This document shows, one piece after another, positions 1 through 7,866 of a stretch of DNA of 64,000 nt; position 1 is the stretch's first letter, and each line of letters starts with the position of its first letter. The position numbers were made by a program, and so were the translations under genes. The notes beneath the pieces were generated by a model. That model had not been told where the DNA came from, made no database searches, and saw only the letters and a list, made by a program, of their open reading frames with translations. Origin of the DNA: Actinomycetota bacterium (lineage in GTDB: Bacteria; Actinomycetota; Actinomycetes; S36-B12); the NCBI GenBank assembly GCA_016717115.1, contig JADKGE010000001.1, positions 310,001 through 374,000 on the forward strand, written 5' to 3'.

Positions 1-1072
1 CTGGCGACGCGTCCGGGATCTTCACGACGCCGCTCGACGTGAAGTTCCCGTCCTGCGGCAGGAAGACGACGGTGTCGTCGAACACGACCGATCCCGTCGA
101 ATCGCGAACGACGAAGTGGGGCGCATACCCGTGACCCACCAGGAACACCTTCGCGCCGTCGACGGACAGGGGTTCGTTCACCTGGATCGTCGCCGGCTCG
201 CCGGCGTCGGTCGGCTGGGCGCGATAGGTGACGTCGGCCTGGAACAGGCGCGGAGCGCCCCGCTGCGCCTCACCGCGCTCGAAATCCACGGTGAACGTAT
301 CGAGGGTGAAGGAAAAGGGGGCGAGGGCGTCGGGGCTGACGAATCGACCGCCACCCCAGGCGTCGTACTGGGTGAGGGTGTTGGAGAAGCCTGAGCCCTC
401 GCGGACGATGACGTTGCCCTTCCAGCCGAACAGGCCGCCGACGGCGACCGCCACGAGAACGAGGATCAGTGCCAGGTGGAAGACCAGGTTCCCCGTCTCC
501 CTGGAGTAGCCCTTCTCGGCAGCGACCCAGCAACTGCCGTCGCCGCCGTTCGCCGTGGGGCTCTCGCCCGCACGCACCCGCCAGCGGCGCGAGGCAAGGT
601 CGTCTCGGGCCGAGGCGAGGACGTCGTCGACATCTCCCGGCACGACGAACTCCTCGGCCATCGGCAGTCTCATGAGCCGGCGAGGCGCCGGCGGCGGTGG
701 CGCCTTGATGGCCCGCCAGTGCAGGCGGGTGCGCGGGAGGACGCAGCCGATGAGGGAGATGAACAGCAGCAGGTACACCGCCGCGAACCACGGCGAGGAG
801 TACACGTCGAAGAAGCCGAACCGATCGAGCACGGGCCCGGAGGTCGGGTTGTCGGCCAGCCACTGGTCGACGCGCAGGGGGTTGGTGCCGCGCTGAGGCA
901 GCACCGATCCCGGGATGCTCGCGAGGGCGAGGAGGAAGAGCAGGATCAGGGCCGTGCGCATGCTGGTCAGCTGGCGCCACATCCACCGCAGCAGCCCGAC
1001 CGAGCCGAGAGGGGGCAGGGCCGGCTCGTCGACCGGACCGACGTCACGCCGATCGTCGGTGAGGTTGCTCAT
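1..1072 (-). CDS. resB: ResB-family cytochrome c biogenesis protein (C-terminus off the left edge)
   Basis: ResB/Ccs1 works with CcsA (ResC) in System II cytochrome c maturation, carrying heme across the membrane for attachment to apocytochrome c. The 357 visible residues start at the ATG at 1072-1070. They show a membrane segment near residues 40-58, a second near 97-114, a soluble stretch, then a third hydrophobic segment ending in GGLFGWKG, followed by the periplasmic ResB region with FLPQDGNFTSSG. Family members run to about 500-550 residues, so roughly the last third is outside the window. It lies 16 bp after ccdA and is the last visible gene of tlpA-ccdA-resB; ccsA would be expected just beyond the edge. 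The long open frame is not interrupted. Confidence 0.9.
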   Translation of the reverse strand, partial: MSNLTDDRRDVGPVDEPALPPLGSVGLLRWMWRQLTSMRTALILLFLLALASIPGSVLPQRGTNPLRVDQWLADNPTSGPVLDRFGFFDVYSSPWFAAVYLLLFISLIGCVLPRTRLHWRAIKAPPPPAPRRLMRLPMAEEFVVPGDVDDVLASARDDLASRRWRVRAGESPTANGGDGSCWVAAEKGYSRETGNLVFHLALILVLVAVAVGGLFGWKGNVIVREGSGFSNTLTQYDAWGGGRFVSPDALAPFSFTLDTFTVDFERGEAQRGAPRLFQADVTYRAQPTDAGEPATIQVNEPLSVDGAKVFLVGHGYAPHFVVRDSTGSVVFDDTVVFLPQDGNFTSSGVVKIPDASP

Positions 1073-1088
1073 CGCTCGCTCCGCGCGT

Positions 1089-1838
1089 TCACAGCGGCGT
1101 CTCGAAGCCCGGGATCTGCACCCGCAGCCACACCGTGAAGTCGGTCCACAGGCCGGTGACCAGCAGCAGGCCGACCAGGATCAGCATGCCGCCACCGATG
1201 CGCATGACCCACACGTAGTGCCGCCGCACCCATCCGATTGCGCCGGCCATCCGGCTGAAGGCGAGCGCAAGCAGCACGAAGGGCAGCCCGAGGCCCAGGC
1301 AGTACACGAACGACAGGATCGCCCCGCGCAGCGCGCTCGCCTCCGTGAAGGCCAGGCTCTGCACCGCCGCGAGGGTGGGCCCGATGCAGGGGGACCAGCC
1401 GATGCCGAACACGATCCCCAGCAGGGTGGCGCCAGCCACGCCCCACTTCGGCGCCATGTGGATCGTGTACTCGCGCTGGAGCCCGGGGATCAGGCCGATG
1501 AAGGCCAGCCCCATGGCGATGACGACGACCCCCAGGACACGGTTGATGATGTCGGCGTACTCCAGGAGGAACGCCCCGGCGCTGCCGAACAGCGCGCCGT
1601 ACGAGACGAACACGAGGCTGAACCCGAGGACGAACAGCAGGCTGCCCGCGAGCACCTGGCCGCGCTTGCCCTTGACGTCGGCCAGCTCGGCTCCCGTCAG
1701 GCCGGTGATGTAGGAGACGTAGCCGGGCGCCAGGGGCAGGACGCACGGGCTGAGGAAGGCGACGATGCCGGCCGCGAACGCGATCGGGACTGCCGCCCAC
1801 AGGGCCCCGCTCGACACGGTCTCCACCAGCGAGTCCAC
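1089..1838 (-). CDS. ccdA: CcdA-type cytochrome c biogenesis / thiol-disulfide transmembrane protein
   Basis: CcdA passes reducing equivalents from cytoplasmic thioredoxin across the membrane, keeping the apocytochrome CXXCH cysteines reduced for heme attachment. The 249-residue product has about six membrane helices. Its two redox cysteines sit in the classic contexts LSPCVLPLAPGY (first helix) and GIGWSPCIGPT. The chosen start is a GTG whose first base is the last base of the tlpA TAG stop (TAGTG), giving MDSLVETVSSG; a longer frame upstream overlaps tlpA and has no family similarity. Length and cysteine spacing are those of short CcdA proteins rather than full DsbD. Confidence 0.92.
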   Translation of the reverse strand: MDSLVETVSSGALWAAVPIAFAAGIVAFLSPCVLPLAPGYVSYITGLTGAELADVKGKRGQVLAGSLLFVLGFSLVFVSYGALFGSAGAFLLEYADIINRVLGVVVIAMGLAFIGLIPGLQREYTIHMAPKWGVAGATLLGIVFGIGWSPCIGPTLAAVQSLAFTEASALRGAILSFVYCLGLGLPFVLLALAFSRMAGAIGWVRRHYVWVMRIGGGMLILVGLLLVTGLWTDFTVWLRVQIPGFETPL

Positions 1839-2425
1839 TATGCGCCCTTCTCCGCCAACAAGGGCTCGAGCATGCCACGTAGTGTCGACTCGCTGACCTT
1901 GCCCAGCGCCCTCGCCGCCACCCGGCCCTGGCTGTCGATCACGACGGTCGAGGGGATGGCCTGCGGCGGCAGGGAGTCCGCGAAGAGCAGTTGGAGTCGT
2001 CCGTCGCCATCGATCACATTCGGGTAGTCCACACCGAAGGCATCGACGAAGGCGCGTGCGGACGTGTCGGAGTCGCGCGTGTCGAGGCCCACGAACTGCA
2101 CTCCCTGGCCAGCGAGGTCCGCCGCCACCTTGGCAAGCACGGGCGCCTCCGCGCGGCACGGTGCGCACCATGAGGCCCAGACGTTGATGACCACGACCTC
2201 CCCGAGATGCTCGGCGAGGCGGAAGGTGCCGCCCTCGAGGGTTGGTCCGACGAGGTCGGGGGCCGCCACCCGCTGATCCTGCGGGAGGACCACCAAGGAG
2301 CCATCACCCGCGACGAACCCGCTGTCCGGGCCCGTGGTGGCCGCATCGGACGAGCCGCAGCCGGCCAGTGCCATGACGGCAAGGGCCACGCCGAGCGCGG
2401 CCGACACGGCTCGCCGACTGCGCAT
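1838..2425 (-). CDS. TlpA/ResA-like thioredoxin-fold lipoprotein
   Basis: This is an extracytoplasmic thiol-disulfide oxidoreductase likely to accept electrons from CcdA and reduce apocytochrome c. The 195-residue protein begins MRSRRAVSAAL and has a lipoprotein signal with lipobox LAGC (Cys about residue 22). The redox motif WASWCAPCRAE (WCXXC) follows near residue 90, with the cis-proline region (PPQAIPST) near 165. The start at 2425 was chosen because it supplies the signal peptide directly; it lies 8 bp after the phosphatase stop. The last base overlaps ccdA. ResA or TlpA is the best family name; the exact partner is inferred from the neighbours. Confidence 0.88.
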   Translation of the reverse strand: MRSRRAVSAALGVALAVMALAGCGSSDAATTGPDSGFVAGDGSLVVLPQDQRVAAPDLVGPTLEGGTFRLAEHLGEVVVINVWASWCAPCRAEAPVLAKVAADLAGQGVQFVGLDTRDSDTSARAFVDAFGVDYPNVIDGDGRLQLLFADSLPPQAIPSTVVIDSQGRVAARALGKVSESTLRGMLEPLLAEKGA

Positions 2426-2433
2426 GGCCGAGG

Positions 2434-3084
2434 TCAGGCTCCGGCGATCTTGCTCGCCTTGGCCAGCAGGTCGCGGGACGGCTCGGTGTACGTGATGGCG
2501 GACAGGGTGTCGCCGTCGTAGGTGAGCGAGGTCAACGAGGCCAGGCTGCACTGTCGGCTACGTGGGTCGTGCCACAGTCGACGCTCCTCGGCCTTCAGAC
2601 GTGCGATCCAGATCGGCAGCTGATGGCTGATGAGCACGGCCTCGTGCCCGCGGGCCCGGTCCCGAGCGGAGTCGATGGCCAGGTGCATCCGAGCCGCCAC
2701 CTCGTCGTACGGCTCTCCCCAGGACGGCCTGAACGGGTTCCACAGGTGCCGCCAGGCGCGTGGCTGCTTCAGCACGCCGTCGCCCACGCTGACCCGCTGG
2801 CCCTCGAAGACGTTGTCCGCCTCGATCAGGTTCGGATCGATCTCGATGGGGACCTCGTGGCGCTGGGCCATGGGCGTGGCGGTCTGCTGGGCGCGCTCCA
2901 TGGGTGAGGACACGACGAGCGTGACGTCATGCCCGGCAAGCGCGTCGGCCGCGCGCACGGCCATCTGCTCCCCCAGGTCGGACAGGTAGTACCCGGGCAG
3001 GCGGCCGTACAGGACACCCTCGGGGTTGAATACCTCGCCGTGCCTCAGGAGATGGACGACGGTGCGGTCGGCCGGCTCGGCCAT
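2434..3084 (-). CDS. Histidine phosphatase (phosphoglycerate mutase-like)
   Basis: A 216-residue member of the histidine phosphatase superfamily with the RHG motif (LLRHGEVFNP near residue 14) and the second catalytic His in LISHQLPIW near 148. The start MAEPADRTVV was chosen because it places RHG at its usual depth and lies 2 bp after the hemD stop. In many actinobacteria the same gene sits between hemL and the tlpA-ccdA-resB genes, and no substrate is established there. The insert WRHLWNPFRPSWGEPY resembles cofactor-independent broad-specificity phosphatases more than glycolytic mutase. It is probably co-transcribed with hemD upstream. Confidence 0.85.
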   Translation of the reverse strand: MAEPADRTVVHLLRHGEVFNPEGVLYGRLPGYYLSDLGEQMAVRAADALAGHDVTLVVSSPMERAQQTATPMAQRHEVPIEIDPNLIEADNVFEGQRVSVGDGVLKQPRAWRHLWNPFRPSWGEPYDEVAARMHLAIDSARDRARGHEAVLISHQLPIWIARLKAEERRLWHDPRSRQCSLASLTSLTYDGDTLSAITYTEPSRDLLAKASKIAGA

Positions 3085-3086
3085 GC

Positions 3087-5108
3087 TCAGGTTGCCTTGC
3101 GGCGTGCCGTCGCGCGACGCCGGCTCGGGCGCCATGTGCCCTCGCCCGCCTCGATCGCGGTGACGCGCAGCAGCTCGCCGTGGGCCGACAGCGCTTCAAC
3201 GAGGCCGATGGCCGTGCTCGTCTCCGCGAGGACGTCGACCCGCAGGCCGTGCTCCTCGGCAGCCTTCGCGGTCTGCGGCCCGATACAGGCCACCACCGTG
3301 CTGTGGTGGGGCTTGCCGGCGATGCCGACCAGGTTGCGCACCGTGCTGCTCGATGTGAACAGGACGGCGTCGAAGCCACCGGTCTTGATGGCCTCGCGGG
3401 TCTCGGCCGGCGGCGGCGCGGCTCGCACGGTGCGGTAGGCCGTGACGTCCTCGACCTCCCAGCCGAGTTCGGCGAGGCCGGCGGCGAGGGTGTCCGTGGC
3501 GATGTCGGCGCGCGGGAGGAACACGCGGTTGATCGGGTCGGTCAGCGAGTCGTAGGTCGGCCACTCGTCCAGGAGCGCACTCGTGGTCTGCTCACCGATC
3601 GGCATGATGTCGGGCCGGACGCCGAACTCGACCAAAGCGTCGACGGTGGGCTGCCCCACCGCGGCGACCTTGAGCCCGGCGAACGACCGGGCGTCCAGCC
3701 CGTACTCCTGGAGCTTCTCGCGGATCGCGCGCACGGCGTTGACCGACGTGAAGCCGATCCACTCGTACCGCCCGGACACGAGTCCGTGGACCGCGCGGTC
3801 GATCTGCTGCGGCGTGCGCGGAGGCTCGACCGAGATGGTCGGAACCTCGATCGGGACGGCCCCGTGACTGCGCAGGAGGCCGACGACGGAGCCGGCGTGA
3901 TCCTGGGTGCGCGGGATGAGGATCCGCCACCCGAACAGGGCCTTGACCTCGAACCAGTCGAGCTTCTCGCGCTGGGCGACCACCTCGCCGATGACCACGA
4001 GTCCGCGACCGGCCTGCTTGGCGGCCTTCGCGGCGGCCGCGATGTCCCCGAGTGTCGAGACGACGGTGCGCTGGTCGACCGTCGTGCCGCGACGGGTCAC
4101 GGCGATCGGCGTGCGCTCGTCCGCGCCGGCGGCCAGCAGCCGCGCGGCGATGTCGACGGCGCGATCGGCGCCGTCGAGGAAGACGAGGGTCGTGCGCGCC
4201 GACGTGAGCTCGCCCCACGGGACGTCAGCGTCGTTCGCGTCCAGGATGCGCACCTGACGGGAGCGACCGCCGGTGAGGCCGAACCCGGCGTAGGCCGGCA
4301 CGCCGGTGACCTCGCTGACGCCCGGGGCCACCTCGAAGTCGATGCGGGCCCTTCGCAGGGCACCTGCCTCGTGCAGGAGGGTGCCGTCGATGACGGGATC
4401 GCCGGCGATGAGACGGACGGTGTTCTTGCCCTCCCGAGCGGCCTCGATGACCAGCGCACTGCGGGCAGACTGATCGAGCGGCATCCCCGCGGCGTCCACC
4501 GCGACGGTGACGACGGTCTGCTCCCCTGCGTGCGCCTGGGCGACGGCTACCGCATCCGCGTCGACGATGATGACGTCGGCGCCGGCCAGCAGGCGGGCGG
4601 CGCGCAGGGTCAGCAGGTCGGGGTCACCCGGGCCGGAGGCGACGAGGGCCACGGGGCCGGTGGCCACCTTCTTGCGGGCCCTCACCGGGCTCTCCTTCTC
4701 GATGACCGGAGCTTCGGCGGGTGTGGCCTTCGGCTCGTGCGTCTTCGCAGGGGTCTTGGCGGTCGTCGGCCGGGCGGCCGGCTCCTTGGCCTTCGCCGGA
4801 GCCGTCCTGGCCCCCGACTCCTTCGTCGCGGGCGCCTTGGGCTCGGCTGCCTTCGGGGCTGGCGCCTTGGCGACGGTCGTCTTGGCCTCCGTGGATCGAC
4901 CGGTCGCGGCCTTGCCCGAGGCGGACCGACTCGTCGCGGTGGTCGTCGTGGATGCAACGGGCTTGCCGGCCGTGCTCTTCGGCGCGGGCTGCTTCACGAC
5001 GGGCTCCTTCACTGCGGCCTGCCGGGCCGTGGCGGTCTTCTTGGGCGTGGCTGGCGTGGGTGCCGACTTGGCGGCAGACGCCTTGCTGGCGGCGATTCTC
5101 GATGTCAT
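3087..5108 (-). CDS. hemD: HemD: uroporphyrinogen-III synthase fused to a degenerate SUMT-like domain, with a Lys/Ala/Pro-rich N-terminal tail
   Basis: Uroporphyrinogen-III synthase cyclises hydroxymethylbilane in heme/corrin biosynthesis. The 673-residue product has three parts. Residues 1-150 are a low-complexity Lys/Ala/Pro/Thr tail like histone H1. Residues about 151-390 are a tetrapyrrole methylase fold: ASGPGDPDLLTLRA is good, but the SAM-site glycine motif is LIAGDPVIDG instead of the usual KGGDPFVFG, and the later loop reads PAYAGFGLTG. Residues about 393-650 are the HemD domain (GWRILIPRTQDHAG, WIGFTSVNAVRAI, LFTSSSTVRNL). The ATG at 5108 overlaps the rex stop (ATGA). The genes that usually flank it (hemA, hemC, hemB, hemL) are missing here. 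HemD activity is likely; methyltransferase activity is doubtful. Confidence 0.88.
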   Translation of the reverse strand: MTSRIAASKASAAKSAPTPATPKKTATARQAAVKEPVVKQPAPKSTAGKPVASTTTTATSRSASGKAATGRSTEAKTTVAKAPAPKAAEPKAPATKESGARTAPAKAKEPAARPTTAKTPAKTHEPKATPAEAPVIEKESPVRARKKVATGPVALVASGPGDPDLLTLRAARLLAGADVIIVDADAVAVAQAHAGEQTVVTVAVDAAGMPLDQSARSALVIEAAREGKNTVRLIAGDPVIDGTLLHEAGALRRARIDFEVAPGVSEVTGVPAYAGFGLTGGRSRQVRILDANDADVPWGELTSARTTLVFLDGADRAVDIAARLLAAGADERTPIAVTRRGTTVDQRTVVSTLGDIAAAAKAAKQAGRGLVVIGEVVAQREKLDWFEVKALFGWRILIPRTQDHAGSVVGLLRSHGAVPIEVPTISVEPPRTPQQIDRAVHGLVSGRYEWIGFTSVNAVRAIREKLQEYGLDARSFAGLKVAAVGQPTVDALVEFGVRPDIMPIGEQTTSALLDEWPTYDSLTDPINRVFLPRADIATDTLAAGLAELGWEVEDVTAYRTVRAAPPPAETREAIKTGGFDAVLFTSSSTVRNLVGIAGKPHHSTVVACIGPQTAKAAEEHGLRVDVLAETSTAIGLVEALSAHGELLRVTAIEAGEGTWRPSRRRATARRKAT

Positions 5109-5899
5109 GCGTTGATCGCCTCTCCCAGCGACTGTGGATCGAACGGGCGCGGTGCCACGAACGACGGGGGTTCGGGTGGCGGTGGCTCGTCGCCGCGTCG
5201 CTGCTCGTGGAAGGCGAGGATCTGGAGCTCGACGGCCAGGTCGACCTTGCGCACCTCCACGTCGTCGGGCACCGACAGCACGACGGGGGCGAAGTTCAAG
5301 ATGCTGCGCACGCCGGCGCTCACCAGGCGATCGCACACGTCCTGTGCCGCCTCGGCGGGAGTGGCGATGACGCCGATGTGCGCTCGTTCGCCGGCGACGA
5401 CGGACTCGAGCTGGCTCATGGGCCGGACCATGAGTTCGCTGCCTGCCGAGCCGAGGCGCTGGCCGACGACATCCGGGTGGGAGTCGAGCAGTGCGACGAT
5501 CTCGAAGCCACGGGAGGCGAAGCCGCGATAGGCGACGAGGGCGTGCCCCAGGTTGCCCGCCCCGACGATCACGACCCCCCAGGGCTGGGTCAGTCCGAGC
5601 TCACGCGAGATCTGGTAGGTCAGGAAGCGGACGTCATAGCCCACGCCCCGGGTGCCGTAGGAGCCCAGGTGGGACAGGTCCTTTCGCAGCTTCGCCGAGG
5701 AGACACCGCAGGCCTGGGCCAGTTCCTCGGAGGAGACGGTGGTGACGCCCGCGTCGACGAGCTGGCCGAGGACCCGGTGGTAGACCGGGAGGCGGGCCAC
5801 CGTAGCGTCGGGCACATCACGCAGGTGGTCGCGACTACGGGTCGGCCGACCACCGACCGGCGAACCGGCCGAGGATGACGTACGGGCTGCGGACACCAT
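5105..5899 (-). CDS. rex: Redox-sensing transcriptional repressor Rex
   Basis: Rex binds DNA when NAD+ predominates and releases it when NADH rises, controlling respiratory genes. The 264-residue protein has an N-terminal winged helix (VARLPVYHRVLGQLVDAG, then SSAKLRKDLSHLGSYG) and a Rossmann domain with VVIVGAGNLGHAL. The ending APVVLSVPDDVEVRKVDLA matches the dimerisation region. The ATG at 5899 was chosen because a longer frame would begin upstream of the predicted transcript start; GTG at the second codon is possible, since AGGAG lies 4 nt before it. A Rex operator overlaps the promoter, so autoregulation is likely. It overlaps hemD by 4 bp, placing the hemD-ccdA-resB genes under the same promoter. 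Confidence 0.95.
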   Translation of the reverse strand: MVSAARTSSSAGSPVGGRPTRSRDHLRDVPDATVARLPVYHRVLGQLVDAGVTTVSSEELAQACGVSSAKLRKDLSHLGSYGTRGVGYDVRFLTYQISRELGLTQPWGVVIVGAGNLGHALVAYRGFASRGFEIVALLDSHPDVVGQRLGSAGSELMVRPMSQLESVVAGERAHIGVIATPAEAAQDVCDRLVSAGVRSILNFAPVVLSVPDDVEVRKVDLAVELQILAFHEQRRGDEPPPPEPPSFVAPRPFDPQSLGEAINA

Positions 5900-5965
5900 G
5901 CTCCTGAGGAAGAAATGTCGATCTCTGAGGCCGAACTGGCCGCCAAGTAGGAGTTCGACGCCCAT

Positions 5966-5994
5966 AGATTAGGCATTTGCGCACGAAGTCACAA
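5966..5994 (-). promoter_or_regulatory. rex promoter with overlapping Rex operator
   Basis: On the minus strand, TTGTGACTTCGTGCGCAA (5994-5977) matches the actinobacterial Rex operator TTGTGAA-N4-TTCACAA at 11 of 14 defined positions. Its first six bases, TTGTGA (5994-5989), also serve as a -35 box. A -10 box TAATCT lies at 5971-5966 with an ideal 17-bp spacer. Transcription would start near 5959, about 60 nt before the rex ATG. Rex bound here would block RNA polymerase. Rex self-control through such a site is established in Streptomyces; here it is inferred from sequence. Confidence 0.75.
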
Positions 5995-6018
5995 AGTTGA
6001 CCGGACACCCGCGTCCGA

Positions 6019-6270
6019 TTATCGGGTAATGGGCTGCGCCAGCGCCGTGCGGAGCCGGTCGGGGTTGACCCGCCAGAAGTCGTGGGGACGCCCGTCGACG
6101 AGGACGACAGGGATCTTCTCCCAGTACTGGTCGGCCAGCCGCGGATCGTCCTCGATCGACACCTCGCTCCAGGAATCGCCGGTGTCCACGCACACCACTT
6201 CGATCACCTCGCGGGCCACGTCGCACAGGTGGCAACCCGGCTTGCTGATGAGCGTGACCCTGCTGGTCAC
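6019..6270 (-). CDS. Glutaredoxin-family protein
   Basis: A small (83-residue) thioredoxin-fold protein with the redox motif KPGCHLC (Cys13, Cys16) and the cis-proline stretch KIPVVLVDG. It corresponds to the short glutaredoxin/DUF836-type protein found beside the hem locus in mycobacteria. The GTG start overlaps the stop of the upstream ligase (GTGA), so the two are translationally coupled. Its physiological partner cannot be told from sequence. The 119-bp gap after it holds the rex promoter. Confidence 0.85.
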   Translation of the reverse strand: MTSRVTLISKPGCHLCDVAREVIEVVCVDTGDSWSEVSIEDDPRLADQYWEKIPVVLVDGRPHDFWRVNPDRLRTALAQPITR

Positions 6271-7784
6271 GAGCCGTACCCGGTGTCGCCGTACACATCC
6301 CGGAGCCGACCCTTCGCCACCTTCCCGGTGGCCGAGTGCGGCAGCGCGTCGACCACGCGGATGACGGTCGGGCACTTGAACCTGGCCAGCCGCAGGGCGC
6401 AGTGCTCGGCGATCTCCTCCGGCAGCAGGGTGACGCCTCGGCGGGCCACGACCAGGGCGGTCACCGCCTCTCCCGTGGTGTCGTCGGGGACGCCCACGAC
6501 GGCCGCCTCCGCCACGCCCGGCATGTCGTCGATGATCAGCTCGATCTCGCGCGGATAGACGTTGAAGCCGTTGACAAGGATCACCTCGCGACGACGGTCC
6601 ACGACGTGCAGGTCGCCGTCGTCGTCGGCGTACGCGACGTCACCCGAACGGAACCAGCCGTCGGCGTCGGGGCCTCCCGCAGCATCGGGCCAGTACCCGC
6701 GGAAGACCGACGGGCCGCGAACCCACACCTCACCCGGATCGCCCTCATCGACATCGCCGCCGGAGTCATCGACCAGGCGAATCTCCAAGCCCGGCAACGG
6801 TTTCCCGACGGATCCGGCCTTGGGCCGACCAGACACGAGGGTCGTCGCCACAACGGGTGCCGTCTCCGTCATGCCGTAGCCCTCGAAGATCTCGTGGCCC
6901 GTGATCTCCGCGAAGGCAGCGAACACGCGCGGCGGCAGCGGCGCCCCACCGCTCGACAGCATCCGGACCGTGGCCATCCCGTCCCGAAGGCCCGGTGTCG
7001 CGCACCATGCCTGGTACATCGCGGGGGCCCCCGCGATCGTGGTGACCCCGTGCCTCGCGACCAGGCCCAGGGAGTCGACCGGATCGAATCGATCGAGGAT
7101 GACGCAGGTGGCGCCGGCGGCGACCGCCAGGCCCAGGGCCGTGTTCAAGCCGTACACGTGGAACATCGGCAGCACCATGAGGACCACGTCGCGATCGACC
7201 ACCGCGGGCGGATCGGACAAGGACAGGAGCATCTCGATATTGGCGCGCAGCGCGCCGTGAGTGAGCATCGCGCCCTTGGGGCGGCCGCTCGTCCCGGCCG
7301 TGAACAGCAGCAGCGCCAGAGCGTCCGGCGATGTCGCTGGATGGACCACGGGCCGTTCCACCCCCGCGACGGCGATGCTCTCCCACTCGGGATCGGCCAC
7401 GTTCACCAGTTCGCAGCCGGGCAGTGCGGCGGCCGACTCCTGGCCGACGTCCAGCGTGGAGGGCTGGACGACGAGCAGCCGGGCACCGGAATCCGCGAGC
7501 AGGACGGCCACCTCGGCGCTGGTGTAGGCCGGGTTCAAGGGGACCGAGACCAGCCCTGCCCGGGCGGCCGCGAAGTAGAGGACGACGAACTCGTAGCTGT
7601 TGCCCAGGAGCATCGCGATCCGGTCGCCCGGACGAAGGCCCCGGCCGATCAGCCCGGCGGCGACATGGCTCGCGTCGGCGTCCACGCGAGCCCACGTGTA
7701 CTCGCTGTCCCCCACGATGACGCACACGGCCTCGGGGTGCCGGAGCGCGGAGTCGTGAAGGAAGTCAGCGATGTTGCTGCTCAC
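6267..7784 (-). CDS. AMP-forming acyl-CoA synthetase (fatty-acid ligase)
   Basis: A 505-residue ANL-superfamily enzyme that activates a carboxylic acid through acyl-AMP to acyl-CoA. The core motifs are intact: P-loop LFTAGTSGRPKGAML near residue 165, GYGMTETAP near 303, the aspartate motif GDVAYADDDGDLHVVDRRR near 390, and the C-terminal lysine motif HSATGKVAKG near 490. Closest in style to FadD long-chain-acyl-CoA ligases; chain length cannot be read from the sequence. The GTG start has a strong ribosome binding site (GGAGGAG about 5 nt upstream), unlike many genes here. It is divergent from the HAD gene and leads the glutaredoxin gene. Confidence 0.88.
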   Translation of the reverse strand: MSSNIADFLHDSALRHPEAVCVIVGDSEYTWARVDADASHVAAGLIGRGLRPGDRIAMLLGNSYEFVVLYFAAARAGLVSVPLNPAYTSAEVAVLLADSGARLLVVQPSTLDVGQESAAALPGCELVNVADPEWESIAVAGVERPVVHPATSPDALALLLFTAGTSGRPKGAMLTHGALRANIEMLLSLSDPPAVVDRDVVLMVLPMFHVYGLNTALGLAVAAGATCVILDRFDPVDSLGLVARHGVTTIAGAPAMYQAWCATPGLRDGMATVRMLSSGGAPLPPRVFAAFAEITGHEIFEGYGMTETAPVVATTLVSGRPKAGSVGKPLPGLEIRLVDDSGGDVDEGDPGEVWVRGPSVFRGYWPDAAGGPDADGWFRSGDVAYADDDGDLHVVDRRREVILVNGFNVYPREIELIIDDMPGVAEAAVVGVPDDTTGEAVTALVVARRGVTLLPEEIAEHCALRLARFKCPTVIRVVDALPHSATGKVAKGRLRDVYGDTGYGS

Positions 7785-7854
7785 CTGGACTCCTCCCCCA
7801 TGGTCGTGTCGCGATCATCGGGCCGAGTCTGGCACACCCGAATCCCCTGCTGGG

Positions 7855-7860
7855 TACTCT
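7855..7860 (+). promoter_or_regulatory. Putative leaderless -10 element for the HAD gene
   Basis: TACTCT ends 6 nt before the GTG at 7867, so RNA would begin at or next to the start codon. No ribosome binding site precedes that GTG. No convincing -35 box is visible. Confidence 0.4.
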
Positions 7861-7866
7861 CAGCCT

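Noticed and set aside
3180..5531. A 783-residue open frame on the plus strand opposite hemD and rex
   Set aside because: Antisense shadow typical of high-GC DNA: Arg/Gly/Asp/Val-rich translation with no domain, and the minus strand has clear genes.
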